Assembly: GCA_005518205.2 (NCBI GenBank)
Contig: RFFC02000012.1
Location: 121,885 to 185,884 of the forward strand
Source of the DNA: Hormoscilla sp. GUM202
Lineage (GTDB): Bacteria > Cyanobacteriota > Cyanobacteriia > Cyanobacteriales > Desertifilaceae
Direction of reading: 5' to 3'
DNA: 64,000 bases
Every line of letters begins with the position of its first letter. Position 1 is the first letter of the stretch. The notes beneath the pieces are model-generated. The model saw only the letters and a program-made list of their open reading frames with translations. It made no database searches and was not told where the DNA came from. Of the stretch, positions 53,516 through 62,157 are shown one piece after another. Position numbers and translations under genes: made by a program.

Positions 53516-54539
53516 AGCATTTATCAAAATGGTGAGGTACAGTAGCAACAGTGGGTGAACCAGTTGTGGATATCTTGCAGGTTGATGGTAGCAAAGCCCT
53601 CCTGAATGCCATCTACTAAGGCCCGATAGGTTCTGGCTTCTAGTTTCTTGAGATAACTCTTCAGCTTTGACCAAATATTTTCAATTGGAGAGAAGTCTGG
53701 CGAATAAGGAGGAAGATAGACTAACCGCGCCCCCACTTTTTCAATAGCTTGTCGGATTACATCTCCCTTATGAATTGTACAGTTGTCCATCACAACACAA
53801 GCTCCTTTCCACAGCTTTGGCACTAAGTGTCGAATCACAAATGCCTCAAATGTTAAGCTATCATAAGCACCTAAAATATTCAATGAACTCACTATCCCAT
53901 TGAGACTAACTGCCCCAACTATTGAAACATTTTGTCCTCGCTTACTGGGTTTACTTCCATAAGCTCTCAGACCACATTGTGAGCGGGCATACATCCGTGT
54001 TAAAGCCAGGTTGCAGCCCGATTCATCCAGAAAAATGAGGTCAGTAGGCTCAATTCCTTCTATCTCTTTCCAGTAGTCTAACCTTAACTGCTGAACTCGA
54101 GAACTTCTCTTTTCCGTCGGATGTAATGCCTTTTTTTTTACGGTCAATCCCGACCGTTTAATCATTCTGTCTATTGTGGAACGGCTGACTTTTACCTCCG
54201 TCTGTTTTTCTAATTCTGACTGATATTCTGACAATGTCCAATCATTATTTTCCTCTACTAAAACTTTGAGCTTTTCCTGTTGGGACTGGTTGAGCTTGAG
54301 GGGACGACCGGTGCTAATACCCGGCTTCAAGTTGCCAGTGGACCGGTACTGCTTGAGAATTTTGATAACGAAACTGAATGCTACTCGGAATCTTTTGGCT
54401 AGTTGTCTTTGTGATATCTCCTCATTTTCATAGGTTTCTATAATTTTCTGGCGGAGATCAACTGAATAGGGCTTCATGGTTTTCGAGGGTTCTACTGCTG
54501 ACCTCACTATTGTACCTCATCTTTATGATAAATGCTGTA
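53516..54539 (-). mobile_element. IS630-family insertion sequence at TA
   Basis: Imperfect inverted ends begin AGCATTTATCAAAATGGTGA on the left and, as reverse complement on the right, AGCATTTATCATAAAGATGA; both lie next to TA, the target duplicated by IS630 elements. One intact transposase gene fills the element. It separates ftsQ (start 53445) from whatever lay upstream. Confidence 0.85.
53524..54477 (-). CDS. IS630-family transposase
   Basis: This transposase of about 317 residues starts MKPYSVDLRQKIIETYENEE with two helix-turn-helix units (ISQRQLAKRFRV), a linker (TGRPLKLNQ) and a DDE core: LIFLDESGCNLALTR, CVVMDNCTIHKG and YSPDFSPIENIWSKLKSYLK. All three acidic residues are present in one frame, without the programmed shift seen in some relatives. 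ATG 54477 is preferred over an upstream start at 54507. The gene is probably active. Confidence 0.93.
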   Translation of the reverse strand: MKPYSVDLRQKIIETYENEEISQRQLAKRFRVAFSFVIKILKQYRSTGNLKPGISTGRPLKLNQSQQEKLKVLVEENNDWTLSEYQSELEKQTEVKVSRSTIDRMIKRSGLTVKKKALHPTEKRSSRVQQLRLDYWKEIEGIEPTDLIFLDESGCNLALTRMYARSQCGLRAYGSKPSKRGQNVSIVGAVSLNGIVSSLNILGAYDSLTFEAFVIRHLVPKLWKGACVVMDNCTIHKGDVIRQAIEKVGARLVYLPPYSPDFSPIENIWSKLKSYLKKLEARTYRALVDGIQEGFATINLQDIHNWFTHCCYCTSPF

Positions 54540-54675
54540 TATGTTATAATAGCAAAGGCAAAAACTGACAGATGATATTTCATTCGCTCCGAATCGGGAA
54601 ATTTCCAGCCTCTTGCCCAGCCCGAGAGCTTTTAAGTTATCGTTGTAAGCAAACATCCACTACCGCGAATTAGGT

Positions 54676-56457
54676 ATGAAAAAGTTTCTAGTTCTGTGCT
54701 TGTTTATATTGGGGCTGTCAATGGCCCTGTTAAACTTCAAAGGTCTCGCTCACAATGGAAAGTTTCAGTCGATAGTACTGGACTTTCGGGAAGATAAAGC
54801 GGGTCAGATAACCGAGCAGGTGTGGGAGATCGCGTCAAAATACGGGGTCACTCCCAAACTCAACAGCTTATTCTCAACAAGCGACAATGTCTATATTGTA
54901 GAGGGCGATCGGGCATTGCTCTCGGCCCTGAAAAATTCCGAACTGAAGGATTACACCGAATACATCGAGCCTAACTATATCTACCAGGCTAGCTTGATAC
55001 CCAACGATCCGGAATATCCCAAGCAGTGGAATCTTCGCAGCATTAACATTGAGCCAGCTTGGGATGAAACTAAGGGGGATGGGGTGACGGTGGCGGTGCT
55101 GGACACGGGCATCAGCAGAGTCCCCGACTTACAAGACACCAAGTTCGTCCAAGGCTACGACTTTGTCAACGATCGCATTGAAGCATACGATGATGTCGGT
55201 CACGGTACTCATGTTGCTGGTACCATAGCCCAAACCACCAATAACGAGTATGGCGTGGCTGGGATCGCCCACGAAGCCAAACTCATGTCCCTCAAGGTGC
55301 TGTCTGCCAGCGGCAGCGGCACGGTTGCGGATATTGCCGAAGCGATCAAATTTGCCGCCGATAATCAGGCGGATGTGATCAATATGAGCTTGGGTGGCGG
55401 TGGTGAAAGCCAATTGATGAAAGAGGCGATCGATTATGCTCATCAAAAAGGCGTGACGATCGTGGCAGCAGCTGGTAACTCCAATCAGAATTCTGCTAGC
55501 TACCCCGCTCGTTATCCTCACACGATCGGCGTTGCCGCGATCGGTCCCGCTGCGGAAAAAGCCCCCTACTCTAATTTTGGCGCTGGTGTGGATATTTCCG
55601 CTCCCGGTGGGGTGGTCACAGAAAACGACTCTAGCGGTGGGATTCTCCAAAATACGATCGATCCGCAAACTGGCAAACCGATTTTTGCTGCTTACCAAGG
55701 CACTAGCATGGCCTCTCCCCATGTTGCTGCGGTGGCCGCTTTGCTGAAATCCGCAGGTGTAGAAAGCCCTGATGAAATCCTAGAGATTCTCAAGCAGTCC
55801 TCTAGAAAAGTGGCAGAAGACCCACTTAACCACTTTGGCGCAGGTCATCTGGATGCTGCGGCTGCTGTTAAACTTGCCTTGCGAGGACAAATAAATTTCC
55901 GGGATTTCTTCCGCTGGTTACGGGATAATGGCTATCTAAATCCTGTCTTCTGGATTGATGGCGGCGCGATCGCACTTCTGCCTAAAATTGCCATGGTCTT
56001 GGGTTCCTATCTCCTGGCCTGGTTGCTGCGGTATTATTTCCCCTTCGGTTGGAGTTGGTCTCTGGCTACCGGTCTGGTTGCTGGCAGTAGTGGCTTATTT
56101 TTCCTGCGCGGCTTTTATCTGTTCGACCTGCCGCAATGGCCGTTCCGAATGATGGGCAGTTCCATTCCCGAACTGGGTAACGCAGTTACTGGCAGCACTT
56201 TGTTAAACCCCCTGTTTGCCAGCATCGGAATTCCACTTGTGCTAGTGCTGTTGCTGCTGGGACATCCTCGCTGGAAATGGTTTGCTATTGGCACGACTCT
56301 GGGGGTCGCTAGCTGTTTGGCGGTGAATGCTTTTGTAGATCCAGGCATGTTATGGTTGGGTGCTAGCATTCCAGCCCGTATCTTCTTGCTAGTGAATGCT
56401 CTATTATGCTTTGCACTGGCCCGTTTAGCGGTGAAAGGAGAAGGAAAGCTAGCATGA
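54676..56457 (+). CDS. Subtilisin-like (S8) serine protease with C-terminal membrane helices
   Basis: A signal peptide (MKKFLVLCLFILGLSMALL) and a propeptide of about 90 residues precede an S8 domain with Asp about 142 (VAVLDTGIS), His about 179 (GHGTHVAG) and Ser about 344 (GTSMASPHVAA). After about residue 400 come four or five hydrophobic segments (IAMVLGSYLLAWLLRY, FAIGTTLGVASCLAVNAF, ARIFLLVNALLCFAL), so the mature enzyme is anchored in the membrane with its catalytic part outside. Fervidolysin-like cyanobacterial relatives have similar membrane ends. The stop overlaps the next ATG. Confidence 0.9.
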   Translation: MKKFLVLCLFILGLSMALLNFKGLAHNGKFQSIVLDFREDKAGQITEQVWEIASKYGVTPKLNSLFSTSDNVYIVEGDRALLSALKNSELKDYTEYIEPNYIYQASLIPNDPEYPKQWNLRSINIEPAWDETKGDGVTVAVLDTGISRVPDLQDTKFVQGYDFVNDRIEAYDDVGHGTHVAGTIAQTTNNEYGVAGIAHEAKLMSLKVLSASGSGTVADIAEAIKFAADNQADVINMSLGGGGESQLMKEAIDYAHQKGVTIVAAAGNSNQNSASYPARYPHTIGVAAIGPAAEKAPYSNFGAGVDISAPGGVVTENDSSGGILQNTIDPQTGKPIFAAYQGTSMASPHVAAVAALLKSAGVESPDEILEILKQSSRKVAEDPLNHFGAGHLDAAAAVKLALRGQINFRDFFRWLRDNGYLNPVFWIDGGAIALLPKIAMVLGSYLLAWLLRYYFPFGWSWSLATGLVAGSSGLFFLRGFYLFDLPQWPFRMMGSSIPELGNAVTGSTLLNPLFASIGIPLVLVLLLLGHPRWKWFAIGTTLGVASCLAVNAFVDPGMLWLGASIPARIFLLVNALLCFALARLAVKGEGKLA

Positions 56458-56675
56458 GCATTAACGTCACTGGCAAGATCGAACGCAAAGGTTTTGGTCC
56501 GGGTACTTGGGCTCTGGTAACTGATGAAACTACCTATGAACTTAAAGATGCCCCGGCTGAGTTACGCCAAGCTGGACTAAAGGTCAAAGTTGCTGGTATT
56601 GTCCGAGATGATGTCATGACTTTGGCTATGATTGGCCCGGTTCTGGAAGTTAACTCCTTTGAAATGTTGGAATAG
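56454..56675 (+). CDS. Small OB-fold-like protein coupled to the subtilase
   Basis: This 73-residue protein (MSINVTGKIERKGFGPGTWA, TYELKDAPAELRQAG, LKVKVAGIVRDDVMTLAMIG) has the pattern of a small OB-fold or BOF-type protein. ATG 56454 overlaps the protease stop (ATGA), and the long frame upstream is inside the protease. It is predicted soluble, with no signal peptide. A role in the membrane protease system is only suggested by coupling. Confidence 0.7.
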   Translation: MSINVTGKIERKGFGPGTWALVTDETTYELKDAPAELRQAGLKVKVAGIVRDDVMTLAMIGPVLEVNSFEMLE

Positions 56676-56685
56676 TGCAATGTCC

Positions 56686-56716
56686 GAAACCAGGTTTCTT
56701 TGAGAAACCTGGTTTC
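56686..56716. terminator. Hairpin behind the subtilase operon
   Basis: GAAACCAGGTTTCT and AGAAACCTGGTTTC are perfect 14-bp arms around three bases. The hairpin is 11 bases behind the OB-fold gene stop. Similar AAACCCGGTTTCT DNA occurs at about 43585, so it is a dispersed repeat that could also terminate transcription, though no long T run follows. Confidence 0.5.
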
Positions 56717-56774
56717 TCGGTTAATTTGGAGAATTTGGATTCAATCTATCTCAATACCTCGTAGGTTTTGCATC

Positions 56775-56991
56775 AGAGGCTGTCCGGAGCGAGGGGGGGA
56801 AACCCAAACCGATAATTTAAAAATTGCCGCCCGGATCCCCCCGAAGCAATCTCACCGACGACGCGCCATGTGATCTTCATCTCATACGGGGCGGGGGGAT
56901 TGCTTCGGGGGGTTAACGAGGGTTGAGCACGAGTTGATCGCGTCCTCCCCCCCCTCGCAATGACAAGTTGTATCCCTTGAAGTATTGCAAT
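56775..56991. repeat. Composite repeat with long inverted arms
   Basis: CCGGAGCGAGGGGGG with AAACCCAAACCGATAAT (reverse complement of the sequence at about 505-540) opens the block. CCCCCCGAAGCAATC and GATTGCTTCGGGGGG form inverted arms in the middle, and ACAAGTTGTATCCCTTGAAG closes it. At 505-562 the two outer pieces are adjacent, so here a ~150-bp segment has split or inverted them. Confidence 0.7.
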
Positions 56992-57272
56992 CTATCTAAT
57001 GACATATTGGAAATCATACCCAGTATGGTTGCCAGTGTTCTTGTATATTTAGTTGCTAGGCTTTTCGCTCCCAACTAAGCAAAAAGCCATAATCTTGAAT
57101 AATTTAGGATTGAAATTATATGGGAATTTACGGAATTACAAGTATTTTCCGATAGCGAGGCAAATAAATTTGAAGTTTTATACTGTTACCTTCAATCTGG
57201 AACCACTGGAACCTAAATACTTCATCAGTCAGACTTCTCGATCCTGTTTGAGGAGATAGAAGTCTCCCGCTG

Positions 57273-57695
57273 AACAAAAAACCCCCAGTTGATAAGCTGG
57301 GGGAGATAAATCAGGGTGCATCTACCATTCCTTTGTTCTCGGGTTTGCCTCTAGCATCCGGAGAAATTTCAGCTCGATATCTCCTGGGGAATACGAATAG
57401 TGCAAGGCGTGGAGACATCGAAGCGGTAGGGTAATTTGGGGGGGTGCATTTATAGCAACTTTTGAGAGCGCTAGAGAGTAGATCGCAAAACAAAAAACCC
57501 CAGCGGATAGGCTGGGGGAGATAAATCAGGGTGCATCTACCATTCCTTTGTTCTCGGGTTTGCCACTACCATCCGGATAATTTCAGCTCGATGTCCTCGG
57601 GGTAATGTGAATAGTGCAAGGCGTGGAGACATTGAAGCGGTAGGGTAATTTTTGTGCAGATAAGAGCAACTTTTGGGAGTGCTAAAGAGTCTATT
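57273..57695. repeat. 216-bp tandem duplication with minus-strand terminators
   Basis: Two units begin AACAAAAAACCCC at 57273 and 57489. Each has a stem, CCCCCAG-CTGGGGG (57282-57303) and CCCCAGC-GCTGGGG (57498-57517), which on the minus strand is followed by TTTTTTG, a textbook intrinsic terminator. GGGTGCATCTACC, CTCGGGTTTGCC and a TCGATATCTCC/GGAGACATCGA palindrome follow in both. The conserved part on the minus strand could encode a short peptide end (GKPENKGMVDAP) or a small RNA. Confidence 0.75.
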
Positions 57696-57810
57696 GTAAA
57701 TTTGGCAATCTTGTTACTGCTCCGGGGCATGGGAAATATTGGGTGCTGGGACTTCCCTGAATTTCAGGGGAAGGCGTAGAAATTGAGACTATCGTAAGCT
57801 GAAGTGCTCT

Positions 57811-57845
57811 CAATTGTCAATTGTCAGTTGTCAGTTGTCAATGCA
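57811..57845. repeat. Heptamer short tandem repeat
   Basis: CAATTGT, CAATTGT, CAGTTGT, CAGTTGT and CAATGCA follow each other directly, a short tandemly repeated repetitive sequence of the type known in cyanobacteria, about 55 bp before the CHAT start. Confidence 0.8.
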
Positions 57846-57898
57846 AGCATGCAGCATGAAGCCTCAATGTGAGAAGCAAACAGGAGTGCAGGTGAAGT

Positions 57899-60628
57899 GT
57901 GACTCAAGAATTTCATCTTTCTGTAACCCCGGTGGGAGCAGATACCTATTTGGTGCGGACGGAACAGGTGGCTCGTGGTGTGCCACTGGCAGAAGAGCAA
58001 GTTGTCTGGCCTGTTTCTGATTGGCTAAACCAGGCTCGTCAACTCTATTTAGACCCAATACAGGGTTGGCTACAGACCTCTGTATTATCAGACTCAGAAC
58101 CCGCTCCCCCTGTACCCCCTGGGGGGGCACAACCAGCTCATTTATTGTCTCTAGGTCAGCAGCTCTATGAGGCTTTGTTTCAGGGGACTATTCGCGATAG
58201 TTGGCTGATCGCTGGGGTGCTAGCTCAGGACCGGGGGGAAAAGTTGCGGTTGCGGTTGGGACTGAAAACATCCGATCGCCGTTTGGCTCGCTTGCCTTGG
58301 GAGGTGCTTCATGATGGCTCTCGCCCTCTTGCTACTGGCACGGATGTGGTTTTTTCTCGCTATCACCCGGTGCATGTCTCTTCTTTGAATGGCTATTGCG
58401 ATCGCGAGTTATCGACAGATCCCTTAAAGATTTTAATGGCGATCGCGGCCCCGAGCGATCGGGAAACTCTGGAGCTGGAAAAGGAAGCCCGCAACCTGCA
58501 AGCGGAACTGCAACAGGCCAATTCCGATGTTGGCCAACTTCAATTGACAATCTTAGCTCAACCAGACCGGGAGCAATTGACCCAAGCATTGGAACAGGGG
58601 AAATACGATGTTTTTCACTATGCGGGCCATAGTAACCTGGGGGTCTCTGGGGGAGAGATTTATCTGGTCAGTGGCAGAACTGGTCTGACGGAAAGGTTAA
58701 GTGGAGACGATCTGGCGGGGTTGCTGGTTAACAATGGCATCCACGTAGCGGTGTTTAATTCCTGCCGCAGCGCTGATGGGGTGGCCGAGAGGGGCGATTC
58801 GTCTGCGAAGACGCTACGCGATCGCAATTTGGCAGAAACCCTGGTTTTGCGCGGTATTCCGGGGGTGTTGGCCATGGCCGAACGCATTCCAGATCGTGTG
58901 GCCCTCACTCTCAGCCAGCTGCTTTACCGCAACCTCAAGCAGGGCTATCCGATTGATTTGAGCCTGTCTCGTGCTAGACAGGGACTGATTTCTGCTTACG
59001 GTTCTCATATGCTGTACTGGGCTTTGCCTATTCTTTACCTCCAGCCTGGGTTTGACGGTTGTCTTACCTCCAATGGCTCCCGGGAATGGGATTGTCTGTC
59101 TGCTGAACCAGAAGATCTTTTGTCCGATGGGACGATTCTGCCAGATGGCGATCGCTGCGCGAAAAATCGCACCAAAGAACTTGGCTTATACCAGGAGGTC
59201 GTTTCCAGAGATGCCCACCTTGTCGTGTCGGGACGGCGATACGACATGGGTGGGCACTCTCGGAAACGAAAGGTCTCTGACAAGGATAATGATTTACTGG
59301 CTGACAACAATTTAGGCTTGACCTTATATAGTCAAGGACCTATTCATGATGCGATCGGGGTCAAGCAGCTAGCTGCTTCGATGTCTCCTGGGAGCACCTC
59401 GTTCCCAGGCTCCGCCTGGGAACGTACTACCCAGGAGACATCGCCAGCTAATCTGAATTTTGCTGATGCCCATTATAACTTGGGGGTGGCTTTTTACGAA
59501 CAAGGACAGCTCGAACAGGCGATCGCCTCTTACCTCAAGGCGATCGAAATTAATCCTGACTTCGCTGATGCTCACAATAATTTGGGCATAGCTTTCTATG
59601 ATCTGGGACGCATTGATGAGGCGATCGCCGCTTACCAGCAGGCTCTTTTCATTGACCCCCTCCACGGTAATGCTAACTATAATCTCGCCCGCCTGTCTGG
59701 ATCCCCGCTCTCAGTTGCTGCGCCCACCAAGACTCGGGATCTGAAAGCAGAACAATTGTCAGCTGTTCTGGAGAGCGGGAATGAGAATTTATCTCAAGAG
59801 CAAATCTCAATTGAGAGTAAGTTTTTGAAATGGCTGTGCTTGGGGATGGGGGTAACTGCTTTATTTTTGTTCTTCGGGTTGTTTCGCTGGCAGCCTAGTT
59901 CCCGGTTGGACCCACTACCTCCCTACCTGGAGCCTACTCCGGAGACATCGAATGCTAATTCTGACTCTTCTAATGATAACATAAATATTACAGATCGCGC
60001 CGCTCAACTTTTCCGTGAGGGTAAGATCGACCTCGGGTCAACTGAGGTGGAAAAACTCTTAGACTCGGGCGTGCTCAACTTTGCTTCGACAGCGATCGCT
60101 GCCGTGCCCAAAGACCAAATTAATCACTCCCGCATCAGTTATCTCCGGGGCCGACTGGCATGGCAGCAGATCCAACAAGGGAACAGCAACTACAGCTTGG
60201 ACGATGTGCGACGTTTCTGGGAATGGGCCGCCAAGCAGGAAGGGGATAACCCTATTTATTACAATGCTCTTGGTTTTGCTTATTATGCTCTTGGTAATCT
60301 GGATGCAGCTTACTCAAGCTGGATCCAGGTACTGGAGTTGATTAAAAATTCCCAACTACCTGACCAGAAAACACAAGAAGTTTGCCCTGTTAATCAAGAT
60401 GGATTGACTGCTTGTGCTGGGTTAGCTCTTGTGCTTTTCAAATCTGCCCAGAACTTACCTCCCGACCAACAGGATCCTTTGGGAGATCGGGCTCAATCCT
60501 TGCACCAGCAGGTTATCCAAGCCGATCCTACAAATTTTCAGCCCCTGGTCTTAGCTAAAAATAACTGGCTCTGGACCGAAACCGCCATCGCTGATTGGCG
60601 AGCGCTATTTTTTGAGAATGAGAATTAA
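57899..60628 (+). CDS. CHAT-TPR protein with membrane helix, carrying three in-frame palindromes
   Basis: The 909-residue protein has a CHAT caspase-like domain (about residues 100-380) with the catalytic dyad His about 244 (FHYAGHSNLG) and Cys about 288 (VFNSCRSADG), two TPR units around 520-600 (AHYNLGVAFYEQGQLEQAIA), a membrane helix (WLCLGMGVTALFLFFGLF, about 645) and a C-terminal TPR-like domain. CHAT proteins are proteases or scaffolds in signalling or programmed cell death, activated by partner domains. Three palindromic repeats (58793, 59200, 59379) interrupt the protein in frame. GTG 57899 is chosen as start. The dyad residues are intact. Confidence 0.85.
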   Translation: MTQEFHLSVTPVGADTYLVRTEQVARGVPLAEEQVVWPVSDWLNQARQLYLDPIQGWLQTSVLSDSEPAPPVPPGGAQPAHLLSLGQQLYEALFQGTIRDSWLIAGVLAQDRGEKLRLRLGLKTSDRRLARLPWEVLHDGSRPLATGTDVVFSRYHPVHVSSLNGYCDRELSTDPLKILMAIAAPSDRETLELEKEARNLQAELQQANSDVGQLQLTILAQPDREQLTQALEQGKYDVFHYAGHSNLGVSGGEIYLVSGRTGLTERLSGDDLAGLLVNNGIHVAVFNSCRSADGVAERGDSSAKTLRDRNLAETLVLRGIPGVLAMAERIPDRVALTLSQLLYRNLKQGYPIDLSLSRARQGLISAYGSHMLYWALPILYLQPGFDGCLTSNGSREWDCLSAEPEDLLSDGTILPDGDRCAKNRTKELGLYQEVVSRDAHLVVSGRRYDMGGHSRKRKVSDKDNDLLADNNLGLTLYSQGPIHDAIGVKQLAASMSPGSTSFPGSAWERTTQETSPANLNFADAHYNLGVAFYEQGQLEQAIASYLKAIEINPDFADAHNNLGIAFYDLGRIDEAIAAYQQALFIDPLHGNANYNLARLSGSPLSVAAPTKTRDLKAEQLSAVLESGNENLSQEQISIESKFLKWLCLGMGVTALFLFFGLFRWQPSSRLDPLPPYLEPTPETSNANSDSSNDNINITDRAAQLFREGKIDLGSTEVEKLLDSGVLNFASTAIAAVPKDQINHSRISYLRGRLAWQQIQQGNSNYSLDDVRRFWEWAAKQEGDNPIYYNALGFAYYALGNLDAAYSSWIQVLELIKNSQLPDQKTQEVCPVNQDGLTACAGLALVLFKSAQNLPPDQQDPLGDRAQSLHQQVIQADPTNFQPLVLAKNNWLWTETAIADWRALFFENEN
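58793..58824. repeat. Small palindromic repeat in the CHAT domain
   Basis: GCGATTCGTCTGCGAAGACG followed by CTACGCGATCGC forms GCGAT/ATCGC outer and CGTCT/AGACG inner arms. It is translated GDSSAKTLRDR just after the catalytic Cys segment, where relatives have a short loop. Confidence 0.65.
59200..59268. repeat. Long palindromic repeat in the CHAT-TPR linker
   Basis: Left arm CGTTTCCAGAGATGCCCACC and right arm GGTGGGCACTCTCGGAAACG are inverted copies with few mismatches, around a GC-rich loop. It is translated in frame. Confidence 0.75.
59379..59443. repeat. Nested palindrome in the CHAT-TPR linker
   Basis: Outer arms CGATGTCTCCTGGG and CCCAGGAGACATCG are perfect, and inner arms CGTTCCCAGGC and GCCTGGGAACG are perfect. 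It is translated SMSPGSTSFPGSAWERTTQE. The inner arm matches repeats behind alaS and at 22340; the outer arm matches the element in the histidine kinase gene. Confidence 0.9.
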
Positions 60629-60659
60629 AAATTGAGATTGGCCTCAGTAGGCTGACCGA

Positions 60660-60750
60660 GAGGCTGGTCCGTGTGGTGCCAGCGCTCTTTGGTCAATTTC
60701 ATCAGTGACTGGCTGAAGAAAGCGGACCAGTCCTGGTTTTTTGCGTATTT
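60660..60750 (+). ncRNA. Candidate structured RNA or terminator behind the CHAT gene
   Basis: GGCTGGTCCG at about 60663 can pair with CGGACCAGTCC at about 60731, enclosing about 55 bases, and CCTGGTTTTTTG with its T run follows. This could be a terminator of the CHAT transcript or a small stable RNA. No known family is recognised. Confidence 0.3.
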
Positions 60751-60914
60751 ATACTTAACATTCAGTAATGCCAGATAGATGTTTACATGGAGAATTAAGT
60801 AAAAATTCCGATGGTATCTGTCAAAAGTAGTGTTTAATGAAAGAAATAGTTCTGATGAAAGAGGCAGAAAACCAATGAAGGGACTAGAAGAAACCTATCT
60901 ATCAGACTTATATT

Positions 60915-61010
60915 CCTATAGAGATACAACGTCTTGTCCGCGCCGCTGCCCGAAATCGCTGTGGTTACTGCATCAACCCGGTTTCTTCACCGGCGTTATC
61001 GGCCACTCCC
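60915..61010 (+). pseudogene. HNH endonuclease remnant
   Basis: One frame reads IQRLVRAAARNRCGYCINPV, like the start of HNH nucleases (VRxRARNRCGYC), and then loses similarity. The central HNH histidines are not found. The rest of the 60830-61102 open frame is in another frame and has no similarity. Confidence 0.4.
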
Positions 61011-61180
61011 CATACCTCCGGCTTTATCCCGCTAAATTCTCTGATTTTTTTTTCCGCAGCTATTGCCATTTATTTTCATTTAAACTATCATGGAGGAATT
61101 AGAAATAGTTATCAGTAAGCACCGGAAGTAACCGGGGTTACTGACTACAAACCTATTGTCAATGCGGAGGGGATACAGAC

Positions 61181-61408
61181 GTGCAGCCATTAACCTTCAA
61201 ACAGGTAAACCAGGCAGACAGATGGCAGGTTTATCAACGCCTGCAAGAATTAGATATCGCTTGTGAGTGTTCCATCAATCAGCCCTTGAAGGTTGATATC
61301 CACAGTCCCACAGCAGCCATTCAACTCCAGAGCGTTATCAAGCAATTTACCGCCGATCGCCCAGCCCTGGTGGAATGGTTAGAACGCTGCTGGCATAGCG
61401 AAATTTAA
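61181..61408 (+). CDS. Small conserved cyanobacterial protein (Asr1131-like)
   Basis: This 75-residue protein (MQPLTFKQVNQADRWQVYQR, LDIACECSINQPLKVDIHSP, AAIQLQSVIKQFTADRPALV, then WLERCW) matches a small conserved cyanobacterial family of unknown role. The GTG start follows GGAGGGG by eight bases. Cytoplasmic. Confidence 0.75.
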   Translation: MQPLTFKQVNQADRWQVYQRLQELDIACECSINQPLKVDIHSPTAAIQLQSVIKQFTADRPALVEWLERCWHSEI

Positions 61409-61515
61409 ACTTCTATCCTGAATTACTACCGGTGGCAATAATGGTGTTTTGTTGATAATAAACTTCAACAAAGGAGGTGCAATTGCCAAAATCCTCACCC
61501 CAAGATTCTACCAAT

Positions 61516-61565
61516 GCCATGCTAGGGCCAAAAATATGGGGGCGCGATCGCGCCCCCATCAACTG
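61516..61565. terminator. Palindromic terminator behind panD, copy 1
   Basis: GGGGGCGCGATCGCGCCCCC (61538-61557) is a perfect 20-base palindrome around a HIP1 core. On the minus strand it is followed by ATATTTTTGG, so it should end panD transcription. It shares about 45 bases of flank (CATGCTAGGGCCAAAAATA) with the copy at 62160-62205. Confidence 0.8.
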
Positions 61566-61612
61566 GCAAAATTGAAAAGATAAAGGCAATAATAATTTTC
61601 AAGATTCTATTG

Positions 61613-62011
61613 TCAGACTGGTGTCTGTAGCCAACGATTAGAATTTAGCGAAGCGTGCATTTCCCCTGGCCCTAAATACTCAACAAACTGATTTTCTTTA
61701 TCAACAAGGATCATCTTCGGATCGACGGGTGTACTTGTAACTTGGAAAGACATGACTATCAGGCAGTTACCCTTGCTGCTCAGCCTAGCGGCGGCTCCCT
61801 GTATCGAGCAGACGCCGGCTCCCCGTTCTCCCGCGATCGCGTAGGTCTCAAAGCGATTGCCGTTAGTTACGTCGCAGACTAGCACCTTTTCAAAATTCCA
61901 GATGTCTGCCTTATCCATCAAGTCGGCATCGATGAGAATACTTCCGATGTAGTCGGGATTAGCATCAGTCACCCAAATACGATGGATCTTCGACTTCAGG
62001 ACAATTCTCAT
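61613..62011 (-). CDS. panD: Aspartate 1-decarboxylase (pyruvoyl enzyme)
   Basis: PanD makes beta-alanine for pantothenate. The proenzyme cleaves itself before Ser 24 (YIGSILID) to form the pyruvoyl group. KIHRIWVTDANPDYIGSILI, NGNRFETYAI and CSIQGAAARL match the family. ATG 62011 is chosen because homologues start there; GTG nine bases upstream would extend it by three residues. The 132-residue length is slightly above the usual 115-126. The fba gene follows, on the same strand and upstream, separated by a shared-type terminator. Confidence 0.9.
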   Translation of the reverse strand: MRIVLKSKIHRIWVTDANPDYIGSILIDADLMDKADIWNFEKVLVCDVTNGNRFETYAIAGERGAGVCSIQGAAARLSSKGNCLIVMSFQVTSTPVDPKMILVDKENQFVEYLGPGEMHASLNSNRWLQTPV

Positions 62012-62157
62012 TCTCTTCACCTCTGCAAATATAAGTTGCTTCCTGCACTGGCGTTTTACGATAACAGGATAATCAGCTGTTGTGCATCATCATTAAGTAG
62101 GTAGGCACAAATGGGAGGGCAATGTATTTCGAGCATTTAACGCCAGACAATCTTCTC

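Larger units (their letters stand above)
57000..57898. other. Long repeat-filled intergenic region upstream of the CHAT gene
   Basis: About 900 bases without a recognised gene. It holds a 216-bp tandem duplication (57273-57695) with terminator-type hairpins and heptamer repeats (57811-57845). A short frame at 57053-57259 has no family. Upstream DNA at 57240-57265 contains AGGAGATAGAAGTCTCC, another small palindrome. Confidence 0.5.

Noticed and set aside
57311..57493. 60-residue minus-strand frame in the tandem duplication
   Set aside because: It spans the junction of the two repeat units, and only its last dozen codons are conserved between them.
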